64,000 bases of DNA from an uncultured Lachnospiraceae bacterium (lineage in GTDB: Bacteria > Bacillota > Clostridia > Lachnospirales > Lachnospiraceae), in the NCBI GenBank assembly GCA_910588875.1, contig CAJURT010000005.1, positions 1-64,000 of the forward strand, written 5' to 3'. Below, piece after piece: positions 15,590 to 23,293 of this stretch. Below the pieces are notes generated by a model. That model saw nothing but the letters and a program-made list of their open reading frames with translations. It was not told the origin of the DNA and searched no databases. The first letter of the stretch is position 1; each line of letters starts with the position of its first letter. Position numbers and translations under genes: made by a program.

Positions 15590-15830
15590 GGCGGTCCCGA
15601 TTTCCCTTCTGGCTGTCTTTTCCCTGTATCAGGCCGCCGCCCACGGCCGTTATCTCCTCGTCACGCTCCGGACAGTATGCGATGGGGCAGAACCCGCAAA
15701 CGCTGAAATCGCACTCGGCCCCTGCCACATACCCATCCTGTATCACCGGGGAGCATACCGCCAGGTAGTCCGGGCAACTCCCGCAGGGGCTTGCGTATCC
15801 GTCCACCGGCTGGTTATCCATCATGCACAT
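15585..15830 (-). CDS. Small Cys-rich protein, unknown function
   Basis: An 81-residue protein with eight cysteines in its first 55 residues (including CGSC and CGFC), suggesting one or two bound metals or an Fe-S cluster. No recognised family. The start was chosen at MCMMDN because GGGAGG lies 8 bp upstream; an in-frame extension to 15881 lacks such a site. It is the last gene of the island's replication/partition block, and its stop codon falls inside the last TGTCACA repeat. Confidence 0.6.
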   Translation of the reverse strand: MCMMDNQPVDGYASPCGSCPDYLAVCSPVIQDGYVAGAECDFSVCGFCPIAYCPERDEEITAVGGGLIQGKDSQKGNRDRL

Positions 15831-15911
15831 AACGTCTCCCTCCCTTCTACTCCTAAATCTATCGCGTATCCCATCCAGCAACGTCTTACCCCGATAGAAG
15901 CGCCCAGTCCT

Positions 15912-16309
15912 TCATGTCTCCCTCCTGTCCACAACCCGCTCCACGAGCCTTGCTGCCTGCTCCAGTGCCCTCGCCTGTACGTCCAGCCAGGTCTCTCCAG
16001 CATTGGGCGGCAGCCTGCCATGCTTTTTTTCTTTGCTTCCGATGGGCAGCACAGCCTTTCGCAGATATCAGCGTCACAGATATCTGCACATCTGACGTAG
16101 CTGTACTGGCTCCAGTCCTTTGCACCGTTCAGCAGGTCCGCATCCGTGATTTTCCCAATCCGGGCATCCGTATCGTCGATGCGCAGGCCCTTATTGGTCA
16201 TGTATGCCTCGAAAAACTCCTCCACATAGCTGCGGACGCCCCTGCCCCATGCGCTCCGCACGGGATAGTTCTCAGTCTCCCGGCTGATTGCCGCTATGGT
16301 CCCCTGCAT
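15912..16309 (-). CDS. Island protein requiring a -1 shift at an A7 run
   Basis: ATG at 16309 follows GGAGGTGA. The zero frame reads MQGTIAAISRE and continues to CCPSEAKKK at 16030. After the A7 run (16024-16030) that frame gives an atypical Cys/Trp/Gly-rich tail overlapping the next gene. The -1 frame gives KHGRLPPNAGETWLDVQARALEQAARLVERV and stops at 15912, which looks like a normal amphipathic C-terminus. So either an A was lost (decay or sequencing error), or the run is a real slippery site. The family is unknown to me beyond its presence in integrative elements. The product would be about 132 residues. Confidence 0.55.
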
Positions 16310-16335
16310 GGCCTCACCTCCAGTCGTATCCGTGT

Positions 16336-16794
16336 TCACGCCGCCCGGCTGTCCGTATTGGCAGCCAGGCAGGCCCGCCCAAAGCACATGCTGATATCCA
16401 TGTCATCCGGGTATCTTTCCGCCCGGTCTACCTTCACGTCCAGCATGTACAGCTCCTGTATCTCGTTTGCGAAGTGCTCCATCCCGAAACCGTTGATACG
16501 CCCCAGGACATACTCCGCATGGTCAATGCCATCCTCGCGGAAGCCGAACAGGTATCTGCCTCCGCCATACGCCTTGTCATAGAGAGCCTTGTCGATTGAC
16601 AGCCAGTCTATGAACAGGTCGCTGGCATACCTCCGGCATATCCGTCCGGCGGTCTGTATCAGGAAAGTGAGGATGGAAGAGTAGTTGACAACGAACATCC
16701 CTTTGTCAGGGTCTTTCCGGCTCTGCTCCCAGCTTCCGTGCGATTCCTCCAGTACGGATTCAAAACGGAAATTATCTATGGTGTATTTCTGCAT
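16336..16794 (-). CDS. Conserved island protein, unknown function
   Basis: A 152-residue soluble protein starting MQKYTIDNFRFESVLEES, with AAGGAG 9 bp upstream. It is acidic, with regular alternation of aromatic and charged residues and no recognised catalytic motif (segments DLFIDWLSIDKALYD, YLFGFREDGIDHAEYVLGRI). It lies 26 bp upstream of the frameshift gene and about 80 bp downstream of parB's corrected end, so it is likely part of the same operon. No function can be assigned. Confidence 0.65.
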   Translation of the reverse strand: MQKYTIDNFRFESVLEESHGSWEQSRKDPDKGMFVVNYSSILTFLIQTAGRICRRYASDLFIDWLSIDKALYDKAYGGGRYLFGFREDGIDHAEYVLGRINGFGMEHFANEIQELYMLDVKVDRAERYPDDMDISMCFGRACLAANTDSRAA

Positions 16795-16872
16795 GGTTAT
16801 GTCTCCTTATTATGCGGGAGAGGCCCCGGTACAACTGCCAGGGTCCCTCCCGTTTTTTGTGGCTGTCGGCGG

Positions 16873-18566
16873 CTATGCGGCCTCCGGCTTTACTTCCGGT
16901 CCCGGCTGCGGATCGCCCTTGTCCGCCCCGCCCTCCGGGCTGTCTCCTGCTTTTGCGGCGGGCTCATCCTTCACCTCCGGGACAGGCTTTTCCTTTGTGG
17001 CCGGTTTTTCCTTTTCTTCCGGGCTGCCCCCGCTTTTGCGGCGGGTTCCGCTTTCGTCACCGGTCCGGGCTTCGCCTTTGCGGCCGGTTTTTCTTCTGTT
17101 TTCGGGTCAGCTTTCGCTTTGACTGCGGGCTCCGCTTTCGGCTTCCGGGCCGTTCCGGCTTTCGCTGTCTTGTCCTCAAGCATGGCGGGCTTCTCCGGGG
17201 CTGGCTTGATGTAATAGAACTCATGCTTTCCGTCAAGGAGCTGCTTTGTCTCTTTCTCCACCCGCAGCCCGAACAGCCGCAGCGCCGCATACAGCTTCTT
17301 CACCTTCTCCGCGATCCTGGCACTGTATTCCCCGTTGCCGCTGATCAGGTCCCTGCAGCCGCAGGCCCCGTGTGCGGTAATCATCATCTGGTGCGTCATT
17401 TCCAGCCTGTCCGCCCATTTCCCCGCCTCGACCCGTTCCTCTGCGGACATGGAGTAATCGTCTTCCTTTCCGCCGTAAAAGGTGATGCAGCCGTTCCTCG
17501 ACATGGTGGCGCAGGTCTCGTAGAGGATACGCCATAGTGCGGCCTGCGCTTTTGCCAGGTCATCCCCCTTCAGGGCGGCGACCTTCCCGTCAATCACGGA
17601 CCGGATGAAATCCCGGCGCACCGCGTCGGCTTCCTTTGCAAGCTCCAAAAGCTGTTTCCGGTTCTTTTTCTTCCGGCTTTCCTCTTCATGCCGCTTCCTC
17701 TCCGCCTCGCTTTTGAGCTTTGCGGGCTTCGGCTTCTTTTCGGCCCGTTTGATGATTTTAACCTCTCGGTACGTCTTGTAGTAGAAGAGTTCCCCGGCCT
17801 GCTTTGGCCTGTAGCTGTCCGGCAGGTCGCCCTCCAGGTCCAGCGTCTCCACGGTTTGCCACTTGCCGGAATCATAGATTTCCGTGGGGACCTTCTCCGG
17901 GGCAGGTTTGACGTCGGCTTTCTCTAACATGGGGATGGCCTTGGCGAGGTTTTCCCCGCGCTTTATCTCCTGGGCGGCACACTGCGCTTTAAAAGCCAGG
18001 TCCCGGCCGTCCCTTGCCTCCTCCAGGATTTCGTTGCGCTTGTCAATATCCGGTACTTTTTCCAGAGCGATAAGGTCCGTGATGGAGAACTGGAAGGCCT
18101 CGTCCTCCTGCCGCTTTTTCAATTTCTCCTGATCGAACTTGGCGATGTTGACGCGGTGGCGGACCGTGGTTTTCCCAAATCCGGTCTTTTCGGCAATGGA
18201 TTTTTCGGTCTCCCCCAGGTCCAGCATGAGTTGGAAGCCCTGCCCCTCCTCATAGGGCGTCAGGTTGCTGCGGTGCAGATTTTCCGCGAGCATCGCCGCC
18301 ACCTGGTCGGGGCGCTCCAGCTTCTCCATCACGCGGCAGGGCAGTTCCTTCAGCCCTGCCTGTACGACGGCGGCATGGCGGCGGTGGCCCATGATGATGG
18401 TGTACTCGCCGGGCTTACCCTCCTGCGGCATCACCGTCAGGTTCTGCATGACGCCGTTTTTCCGGATGGATTCCGCCAGCTCCGTCAGGTCCCCCAGGCT
18501 TTTGCGGGGGTTGTCAGGGTTGGGATGCAGCTTTTCAGCAGCGATCATTGTTAAGGTCTCTTTCAT
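16873..18566 (-). CDS. parB: ParB/Spo0J-family partition protein (C-terminal frameshift)
   Basis: A ParB-type DNA-binding protein, expected to load at a centromere-like site and help segregate or control the element. The N-terminal ParB/sulfiredoxin-like CTPase fold shows GHRRH (60-64, the box II arginines) and AENLHRSNLTPYEEG; the central HTH includes KSIAEKTGFGKTTVRHRVNIA. A long middle region is followed by a low-complexity Lys/Ala/Pro/Glu tail. The zero frame ends at 16971 with a basic tail. Restoring one G in the G5 run (C5 at 17027-17031 on the plus strand) gives an acidic tail that repeats EPAAKAG and ends at 16873, probably the ancestral form. AAAGGGGT precedes the ATG. The partner ParA is not in the window. 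Confidence 0.85.
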
Positions 18567-18607
18567 AGTGCGTTACCCCTTTCTTCATATAATATATAGT
18601 TGGCCGC

Positions 18608-18950
18608 CTATTTGAACGGCAGCCCGTCGTCAATGTCATCCGGCACCACCAGGTAGCCGTTCTCATCCGTTGCCAGCCCGCCGCAGCTTTTTGGGGCTTC
18701 CTTGGACTTGCCCTCGGCAAATTCCTGGTTTTCCACGATATCGTCCGTGGTATAGACCTTCTGGCCGTCCTTGTTGGTGTAACTCCCGGTCTGCACGCGC
18801 CCGGTGACGATAACCTTTATCCCTTTGTATAAATGCTGCCGTGCGAACTCCGCCGCTTTGGGAAAGATGCACACGCAGCGGGGAAAATCCGCCGTTGCCC
18901 CGTCCGGGCCTTTGCAGGCGCGCCCCCTTCCCTCTCCGCCAGCTTTTCCA
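18608..18950 (-). pseudogene. ssb: Single-strand DNA-binding protein, 5'-truncated
   Basis: The frame reads CIFPKAAEFARQHLYKGIKVIVTGRVQTGSYTNKDGQKVYTT, the second half of an SSB OB fold, then a short tail ending DDGLPF, the usual acidic SSB tip. The first half of the OB fold is missing. Upstream this frame runs into the 3' end of the DUF5688 gene in another frame without a start codon and ribosome-binding site, so one deletion probably joined the two genes near 18945. The fragment is unlikely to bind ssDNA normally. Confidence 0.75.
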
Positions 18951-19623
18951 GCACACCCGGATAGAGGATGCAGGCGTCGCCGTAGAGCCTTTTGGTGTTG
19001 GTGAGTACTTTCATGGGCACCATGTCCTCAACGTCTTCCTCATTGCCGGTATCCATAATTCCCGACAATATCTCCGTTATGGATTTGCACTCCCATGGGA
19101 AAATCTGCGGGGTATTGCGTTCCGCCAGGTCATACAGCTCCGCCGTGCAGGTTTCCCACATCTCCATATGGGAGTTATGGATAAGGATGCTCCCGCTGCC
19201 GATTCTGTCATCCCGGCAGGGGTAGTAAAAGCAGACCGCCAGGTCGAGATATCTGACATGCGGGATATCCCGCAGCAGTTCCTCGTTCTTCTCCTGGCTA
19301 ATCAGCCGGAAGCATATCCGGTCTTTCACTCGGTCAAAAGACCGGAAAAAGGAAAAGTCCATTTGTCCGGCGGGGGCGTGGGCGACGTAAGTGTCAAGGA
19401 TTGTCCGGATTATACCCTCAAAGGGTTCCCCCAGCTCATACCCCTCCAAAAAGGGCTCCAGATAGATTGTGGGGGCGGTGCTCTGTCCTTCCGCCCCGAT
19501 TGTCAGGCCGTGCAGCACGACGCCGTTGTTTTTCCTGACTTCCCGCACGTCCACGCTGTGGCCGGCCCCCAGTTCCGCCTCCACCGCGGTGCGCACTCTT
19601 GTTGCAAAATCTGTCATATCCAT
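18817..19623 (-). CDS. DUF5688 family protein, C-terminus replaced by out-of-frame ssb
   Basis: The first about 230 residues match the DUF5688 pattern common in Lachnospiraceae elements (VREVRKNNGVVLHGLTI, TIYLEPFLEGYELGE, then IFPWECKSITEIL and DVEDMVPMKVLTNTKRLYGD, CILYPGVLEKLAE). The remaining 35 residues are the ssb sequence read in the wrong frame. The start is MDMTDF at 19623, with AAAGGAGG 8 bp upstream. The biochemical role of DUF5688 is unknown. The family end (after YPGVLEKLAE) is lost, so the protein may be non-functional. Confidence 0.7.
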   Translation of the reverse strand: MDMTDFATRVRTAVEAELGAGHSVDVREVRKNNGVVLHGLTIGAEGQSTAPTIYLEPFLEGYELGEPFEGIIRTILDTYVAHAPAGQMDFSFFRSFDRVKDRICFRLISQEKNEELLRDIPHVRYLDLAVCFYYPCRDDRIGSGSILIHNSHMEMWETCTAELYDLAERNTPQIFPWECKSITEILSGIMDTGNEEDVEDMVPMKVLTNTKRLYGDACILYPGVLEKLAEREGGAPAKARTGQRRIFPAACASFPKRRSSHGSIYTKG

Positions 19624-19710
19624 GTCTATAACCTCCTTTATTTGCCATCCCCGCAGCACCCGGCCATAAGCCGGGTGAAAACCGTTCCCTTTTCTATAAT
19701 GGGAATCCCT

Positions 19711-20379
19711 TTACACGCCTTCCCGTTTCAGCTTCCCGGCTTCCATGTAGCTGTAATAGGTATCGCTGCCGATTATGACATGGTCGTCAAACGCGACATT
19801 GTATTGGCATATGCGCATCTTTACCTCCACACGGGTGCCCTCCATCATGACAAGCCCCTCCGACTGGACGCTGTGGCTCGCGTTCTCCCCGCCGCTGGTG
19901 TATTTGGGTGCCAGCATCTTGTCCGCCTCGTCTATGACCAGAACGGCATGCCTGCCGGAGCGGAAGACGGGGGAGCGGAGGATGCTGGCCCATTTCTTCT
20001 CCCCCTTCCATCCGTCCATGGTCAGGTTGCTGCCGTCCACAATCTCAATCCGATCCGGGAAGATGCCCCTGAGGCACCGCCATATGTGCGTCTTGCCGCA
20101 GCCCGTGGGACCTACAAACAGGGCGTTGGACTTGACGGCCCTCTCAAAGCAGTTGTAGGCTATGATGGAAGCGGCTTTCTTCGCTGCGTCCTGCTTCCAG
20201 ACATGGTTGTCGAGATATCCGTATATCTTTTTCGGTGTGTTGTAAGCATCCCTGGGCGGGAGCGTGTTATAAGGCCAGCCGGGGTCTTCGGCTTCTTCCT
20301 GGTCAAGCAGCACCGTCACGCGGTCATCATACCAGGGATATTTCTGGCTGGCGGGCAGGCCATTGTGCCTGTTATCCAT
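19711..20379 (-). CDS. AAA+ ATPase (ClpX/DnaC-like fold), short
   Basis: A 222-residue ATPase. Walker A is GPTGCGKT (90-97), Walker B is AVLVIDEADKM (about 145-155), followed by a variable region and FDDHVIIGSD. AAAGGAGG lies 7 bp before the ATG. The C-terminal sensor-2 part expected of ClpX- or DnaC-like proteins is absent, so the gene is either a compact island form or 3'-truncated. It is the first gene of the minus-strand block that runs through DUF5688, ssb and parB. A role as helicase loader or replication remodeller is an inference from this context. Confidence 0.75.
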   Translation of the reverse strand: MDNRHNGLPASQKYPWYDDRVTVLLDQEEAEDPGWPYNTLPPRDAYNTPKKIYGYLDNHVWKQDAAKKAASIIAYNCFERAVKSNALFVGPTGCGKTHIWRCLRGIFPDRIEIVDGSNLTMDGWKGEKKWASILRSPVFRSGRHAVLVIDEADKMLAPKYTSGGENASHSVQSEGLVMMEGTRVEVKMRICQYNVAFDDHVIIGSDTYYSYMEAGKLKREGV

Positions 20380-20432
20380 AAGGAAACCTCCTTTCTAATG
20401 TAACAATAGTTTCATTTTCCCGATTTCAGGCA

Positions 20433-20510
20433 ACAAAAAATCAACCTATCAGGAAGGTTCATGTAGGCAGACTGGTAGCCTGCTCCACATTTCCCACTGA
20501 TACGTTGATT
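20433..20510 (-). terminator. Leader terminator before the AAA+/parB block
   Basis: AATCAACCTATCAG (20439-20452) pairs with CTGATACGTTGATT (20497-20510) with one mismatch. On the minus strand a T6 tract follows. It lies between the block's promoter and its first gene, so it is an attenuator or ends a separate small RNA of about 150 nt that also contains a perfect CAGGGAGC/GCTCCCTG hairpin. Confidence 0.65.
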
Positions 20511-20585
20511 ATCTTTTAAAACTATGGCTGGGGACCCCGCCATACAGGGAGCCGTGCTCCCTGCAAAATCCCCCTGGCTGGATTT

Positions 20586-20614
20586 ATGATACTTCATCCC
20601 GGCCAGGATGTCAA
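20586..20614 (-). promoter_or_regulatory. Strong promoter of the AAA+/parB block
   Basis: TTGACA (20609-20614) and TATCAT (20586-20591) on the minus strand, 17 bp apart. Confidence 0.75.
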
Positions 20615-20638
20615 GACCTGCCCGGATTTTTGGATTTT

Positions 20639-21076
20639 TTAAGCGCCCCGCCTGGAGACCATGTCCCGGAACATCCCGTAATATCTCACATACCCGGTAT
20701 CGCACTCAATCCTTGCGCCCGCGCCCATGAGCAGCCCTGCCAGGATGCTGCGGTGGCACAGGGCCTCGTCTGCGCAGAAACAGGCAAGCAGGATGTTTTT
20801 GGTAAAGCTGTCTCGGTACAGCCGGTCCATCAGTTCCATGTTTGCCCGGTCGGAAAGAAGTTCCCGGAGGAACGCCCTCATGTATACCTGCCGGAACCAT
20901 TCCGCATCGAACCTGCCTTCTGACTTCGCGTCCAGATATCTATGGAACAGCTGCCGGGACGGGCTCAGCCGCGGCTCGTGGATGGCATGGGGCGGGACTG
21001 TCCTCAGCGAGCGGACGACCAGCCAGTTCTCATCATAGTCAGTACTCACATCCGAAATACGCCCAATCTTAATCAT
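20639..21076 (-). CDS. DUF488 family protein
   Basis: A 145-residue protein. It shows the DUF488 signature (SDVSTDYDENWLVVRSLRTVP near the start, SPSRQLFHRYLDA, then LLACFCADEALCHRSILAGLL), a family with conserved Cys and His residues that suggest metal or redox chemistry. The function of the family is not established. GGGAGA precedes the ATG at about 10 bp. It is the outermost intact gene on the right side of the island, next to the boundary repeat and tRNA-Ala. Confidence 0.75.
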   Translation of the reverse strand: MIKIGRISDVSTDYDENWLVVRSLRTVPPHAIHEPRLSPSRQLFHRYLDAKSEGRFDAEWFRQVYMRAFLRELLSDRANMELMDRLYRDSFTKNILLACFCADEALCHRSILAGLLMGAGARIECDTGYVRYYGMFRDMVSRRGA

Positions 21077-21167
21077 GGTCTTTGTCTCCCAAATCTATAG
21101 TTTTTGGGAAACCGTTGGCCTGCCGGGGTGGGCCGATGGGGTCCAGGATAGCAGTTGTGTATCCTTG

Positions 21168-21198
21168 CAAAAAGAAAACCCCCAGAGCCTGTCTGGGA
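21168..21198 (-). terminator. Probable terminator of the tRNA-Val/tRNA-Ala unit
   Basis: CCCAGA (21181-21186) and TCTGGG (21192-21197) form a short stem. On the minus strand GGTTTTCTTTTT follows. It is downstream of the tRNAs. Confidence 0.5.
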
Positions 21199-21286
21199 GT
21201 CTTGCTTGTTGCTGCCTTATTGCTCCTGAAACGGAACAATGATAGCGAAAACGTTCCGATGCACTGAAAAATAGGATTTTCTCAGC

Positions 21287-21308
21287 GGGTTCGGAACTTC
21301 GTGTTTTA
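21287..21308 (+). repeat. Right boundary inverted repeat
   Basis: A 22-nt segment from GGGTTCGGAA to GTGTTTTA. It matches 7754-7776 inverted and ends 2 bp from the tRNA-Ala 3' end. The best marker of the island's right edge. Confidence 0.6.
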
Positions 21309-21309
21309 A

Positions 21310-21382
21310 TGGAGACAACGGGATTCGAACCCGCGGTCTCTACGTTGCGAACGTAGCGCTTTCCCAGCTAAGCTATGTCCCC
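21310..21382 (-). tRNA. tRNA-Ala(CGC)
   Basis: A 73-nt cloverleaf. The acceptor GGGGACA pairs with TGTCTCC and the discriminator is A at 21310. The anticodon stem CTACG/CGTAG encloses TTCGCAA, giving anticodon CGC. The T arm has GGTTCGAATCC. The mobile island abuts its 3' end. Confidence 0.93.
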
Positions 21383-21437
21383 TGAAATAACGGATGGAAA
21401 CCCCATCCTTCCCTGCCATGGGAAAAGGCAGAAAAAA

Positions 21438-21510
21438 TGGAGACAACAGGGCTCGAACCTGCGACCCCATGCGTGTGATGCATGTGCTCTCCCAGCTGAG
21501 CTATGCCTCC
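21438..21510 (-). tRNA. tRNA-Val(CAC)
   Basis: A 73-nt cloverleaf. The acceptor GGAGGCA pairs with TGTCTCC (one G-T pair). The anticodon stem CATGC/GCATG encloses ATCACAC, giving anticodon CAC. It lies upstream of tRNA-Ala on the same strand. Confidence 0.93.
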
Positions 21511-21570
21511 GTCAATTATTCTACCACATTTTTCAAAAATTGCAACTCTTTTTTTGATTTATTTAAAATA

Positions 21571-22248
21571 TTATTCGAAATACTCTTTGTACTCCACCTC
21601 TATGGCATGTTTCATCCGTGTCATGCTGATATACAGGTGTTTCTTCAATGCCTCTTCCAGCCCTTTTTCCTCCTGCTGCTCCATCAGCTTTAACAAGCCG
21701 CTGTGTTCATGGATAATACGGGTAAAATCTGTCTCTGTCACAAAATCCAGCATCCGGAAACGGGTATAATGAAGCTGCTGAGCCTGAATTACCTCCCAAA
21801 GCCGCTCCTTTCCGGTTGACTCAAACCAAATGGCATGCATCCTTGCATCCATCTGGTAAAATTGTTCGGGTTCGAAATCTGCCTGCCGGATCAGAAGTTC
21901 CTGAAGGCGGATCTGATGACGGATCTCCTCAAACTGGAACAGGGTGGCCTCCTTCATAAAATCCCGCATCACCATCAATTCCACTGCAACCCGCATATAA
22001 ATCATCTGCCGGATCTCACCTAAGTTCAGCCGTGTCACACAAGTCCCTGAATAAGGGATCGTATGGACAAACCCCTGCTCCTGCAGCCTGCGGAGGGCTT
22101 CCCGGACCGGAGTCCGGGAAACCTCAAACCTGGCGCAGATCTCATTTTCACTGATTGCCTGCCCTGGCTTTAATACCAGATCCAAAATTTCCCTTTTCAG
22201 GGTCTCGAACACATATTCCCCCCGGTTCCGGTAAACCTTCCCATCCAT
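21571..22248 (-). CDS. GntR-family (FCD) transcriptional regulator
   Basis: A 225-residue regulator. The N-terminal winged helix is the GntR type (LKPGQAISENEICARFEVSRTPVREALRRLQEQGFV, about 28-62). The C-terminal all-helical FCD domain usually binds a small organic acid via a metal site. GGAGGGG precedes the ATG. It lies 13 bp downstream of the dehydrogenase, so the two form an operon and the regulator probably controls its own promoter at 23.1 kb. By analogy with gluconate and hexuronate operons the ligand may be a sugar acid; this is inference. Confidence 0.88.
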   Translation of the reverse strand: MDGKVYRNRGEYVFETLKREILDLVLKPGQAISENEICARFEVSRTPVREALRRLQEQGFVHTIPYSGTCVTRLNLGEIRQMIYMRVAVELMVMRDFMKEATLFQFEEIRHQIRLQELLIRQADFEPEQFYQMDARMHAIWFESTGKERLWEVIQAQQLHYTRFRMLDFVTETDFTRIIHEHSGLLKLMEQQEEKGLEEALKKHLYISMTRMKHAIEVEYKEYFE

Positions 22249-22261
22249 ACCTGCCCCTCCG

Positions 22262-23065
22262 TCAGGACGGCTGCTTGCCGATGTATGCCTGAATCCCCCC
22301 GTCTACATACAAGATCTGGCCATTTACGAAGTCAGACGCCGCGGATGCCAGAAATACGGCAGGTCCTCCAAGGTCGGAAGCCTCTCCCCAGCGTCCCGCA
22401 GGGGTCTTGGAAACAATAAACTGGTCAAACGGATGCCTGGAACCATCTGCCTGTTTTTCCCGAAGCGGCGCTGTCTGAGGTGTGGCAATATAGCCAGGCC
22501 CGATGCCGTTGCACTGGATATTATACTCTCCATACTCTGATGCAATATTCCTGGTCAGCATCTTCAGCCCGCCCTTCGCAGCTGCATAGGCAGAAACCGT
22601 CTCACGGCCGAATTCAGACATCATCGAGCAGATATTGATGATCTTCCCACCGCCCTTTTTCATCATCGCCGGAATCACTGCTTTCGAAACAATAAAAGGT
22701 GCATTCAGGTCCACATCAATCACCTGGCGGAAATCCTTAGCCGCCATCTCAATCATCGGGATCCTCTTAATAATCCCTGCATTGTTCACAAGGATATCAA
22801 CCACCCCAACCTCTTTCTCAATCATGGCTACCGTGGCGTTCACTGCTTCCTCGTCCGTCACATCACAGACATAACCATGTGCCTGGATCCCCTCTTCCGT
22901 ATAAGCAGCCATTCCCTTGTCCACCAAATCCTGGCGGATGTCATTGAAGACAATCGTGGCCCCTGCCCCTGCCATAGCTTTTGCAATCGCAAATCCGATT
23001 CCATAGGATGCACCTGTCACCCAAGCCACTTTTCCTTCTAAAGAATAATTCTTCATGTAATCCAT
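22262..23065 (-). CDS. SDR oxidoreductase, gluconate 5-dehydrogenase-like
   Basis: A 267-residue classical short-chain dehydrogenase. The NAD(P)-binding motif is TGASYGIG (about 19-26), NNAG follows near 97, and the catalytic Ser and Tyr-x-x-x-Lys (YAAAK near 166) are present. The closest remembered relatives are gluconate 5-dehydrogenase and 2-deoxy-gluconate 3-dehydrogenase (KduD), which interconvert keto sugar acids and alcohols. AAAGGAG lies 9 bp before the ATG. It is paired with a GntR/FCD regulator, which supports a sugar-acid role. The substrate is not proven. Confidence 0.85.
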   Translation of the reverse strand: MDYMKNYSLEGKVAWVTGASYGIGFAIAKAMAGAGATIVFNDIRQDLVDKGMAAYTEEGIQAHGYVCDVTDEEAVNATVAMIEKEVGVVDILVNNAGIIKRIPMIEMAAKDFRQVIDVDLNAPFIVSKAVIPAMMKKGGGKIINICSMMSEFGRETVSAYAAAKGGLKMLTRNIASEYGEYNIQCNGIGPGYIATPQTAPLREKQADGSRHPFDQFIVSKTPAGRWGEASDLGGPAVFLASAASDFVNGQILYVDGGIQAYIGKQPS

Positions 23066-23095
23066 GCGCTTCTTCTCCTTTTGCTAAATAATCCA

Positions 23096-23179
23096 TTGTG
23101 CATACAACCAATATGATTGTATACAAGTTTCTTATATGTACACAATAGCATGATTGTATTAAAAATACAATAGGCATTT
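23096..23179 (-). promoter_or_regulatory. Promoter and operator array of the SDR-GntR operon
   Basis: Several inverted repeats lie in this AT-rich stretch: TTGTGCATACAA (23096-23107), the perfect TTGTATACAA (23117-23126) and the perfect ATTGTATT-AAA-AATACAAT. On the minus strand TTGTGT and TACAAT 18 bp apart form a promoter whose -10 overlaps TTGTATACAA. TTGT/ACAA-type palindromes suit FCD-type GntR repressors, most simply the operon's own. Confidence 0.6.
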
Positions 23180-23241
23180 TTGCTAAATTACTTTAGGCTG
23201 TTTTGTTGATTTTTCATTTTTCTCTCTTTTTCCATAACTAT

Positions 23242-23278
23242 AAAAGCAGCCGGTGGTATTGCACCACCGGCTGCTTTT
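23242..23278. terminator. Bidirectional terminator
   Basis: AAAAGCAGCCGGTGGT and its perfect complement are separated by a 5-nt loop. It ends the Cys/Asn-repeat gene (minus strand). Confidence 0.85.
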
Positions 23279-23293
23279 GTTCTTCTCTTATTG

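Larger units (their letters stand above)
7754..21309. mobile_element. Degenerate integrative element next to tRNA-Ala(CGC)
   Basis: This 13.5-kb island is bounded by two near-identical inverted segments. On its left is a lipoprotein gene and on its right the 3' end of a tRNA-Ala gene. It carries a serine-recombinase remnant, ParB, an SSB fragment, an AAA+ ATPase, DUF5688 and DUF488 proteins, toxin and antitoxin genes and many small proteins, which is the accessory set of Lachnospiraceae conjugative or integrative elements. No relaxase, T4SS gene or intact integrase is present, so it is probably an immobile remnant. Several of its genes are frameshifted or fused. The exact ends are inferred. 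Confidence 0.7.

Noticed and set aside
21310..21510. tRNA-Ala and tRNA-Val 3' ends sharing TGGAGACAAC as possible att duplication
   Set aside because: The shared sequence is explained by both tRNAs having similar acceptor and T arms. The tRNAs have different anticodons and complete cloverleafs.
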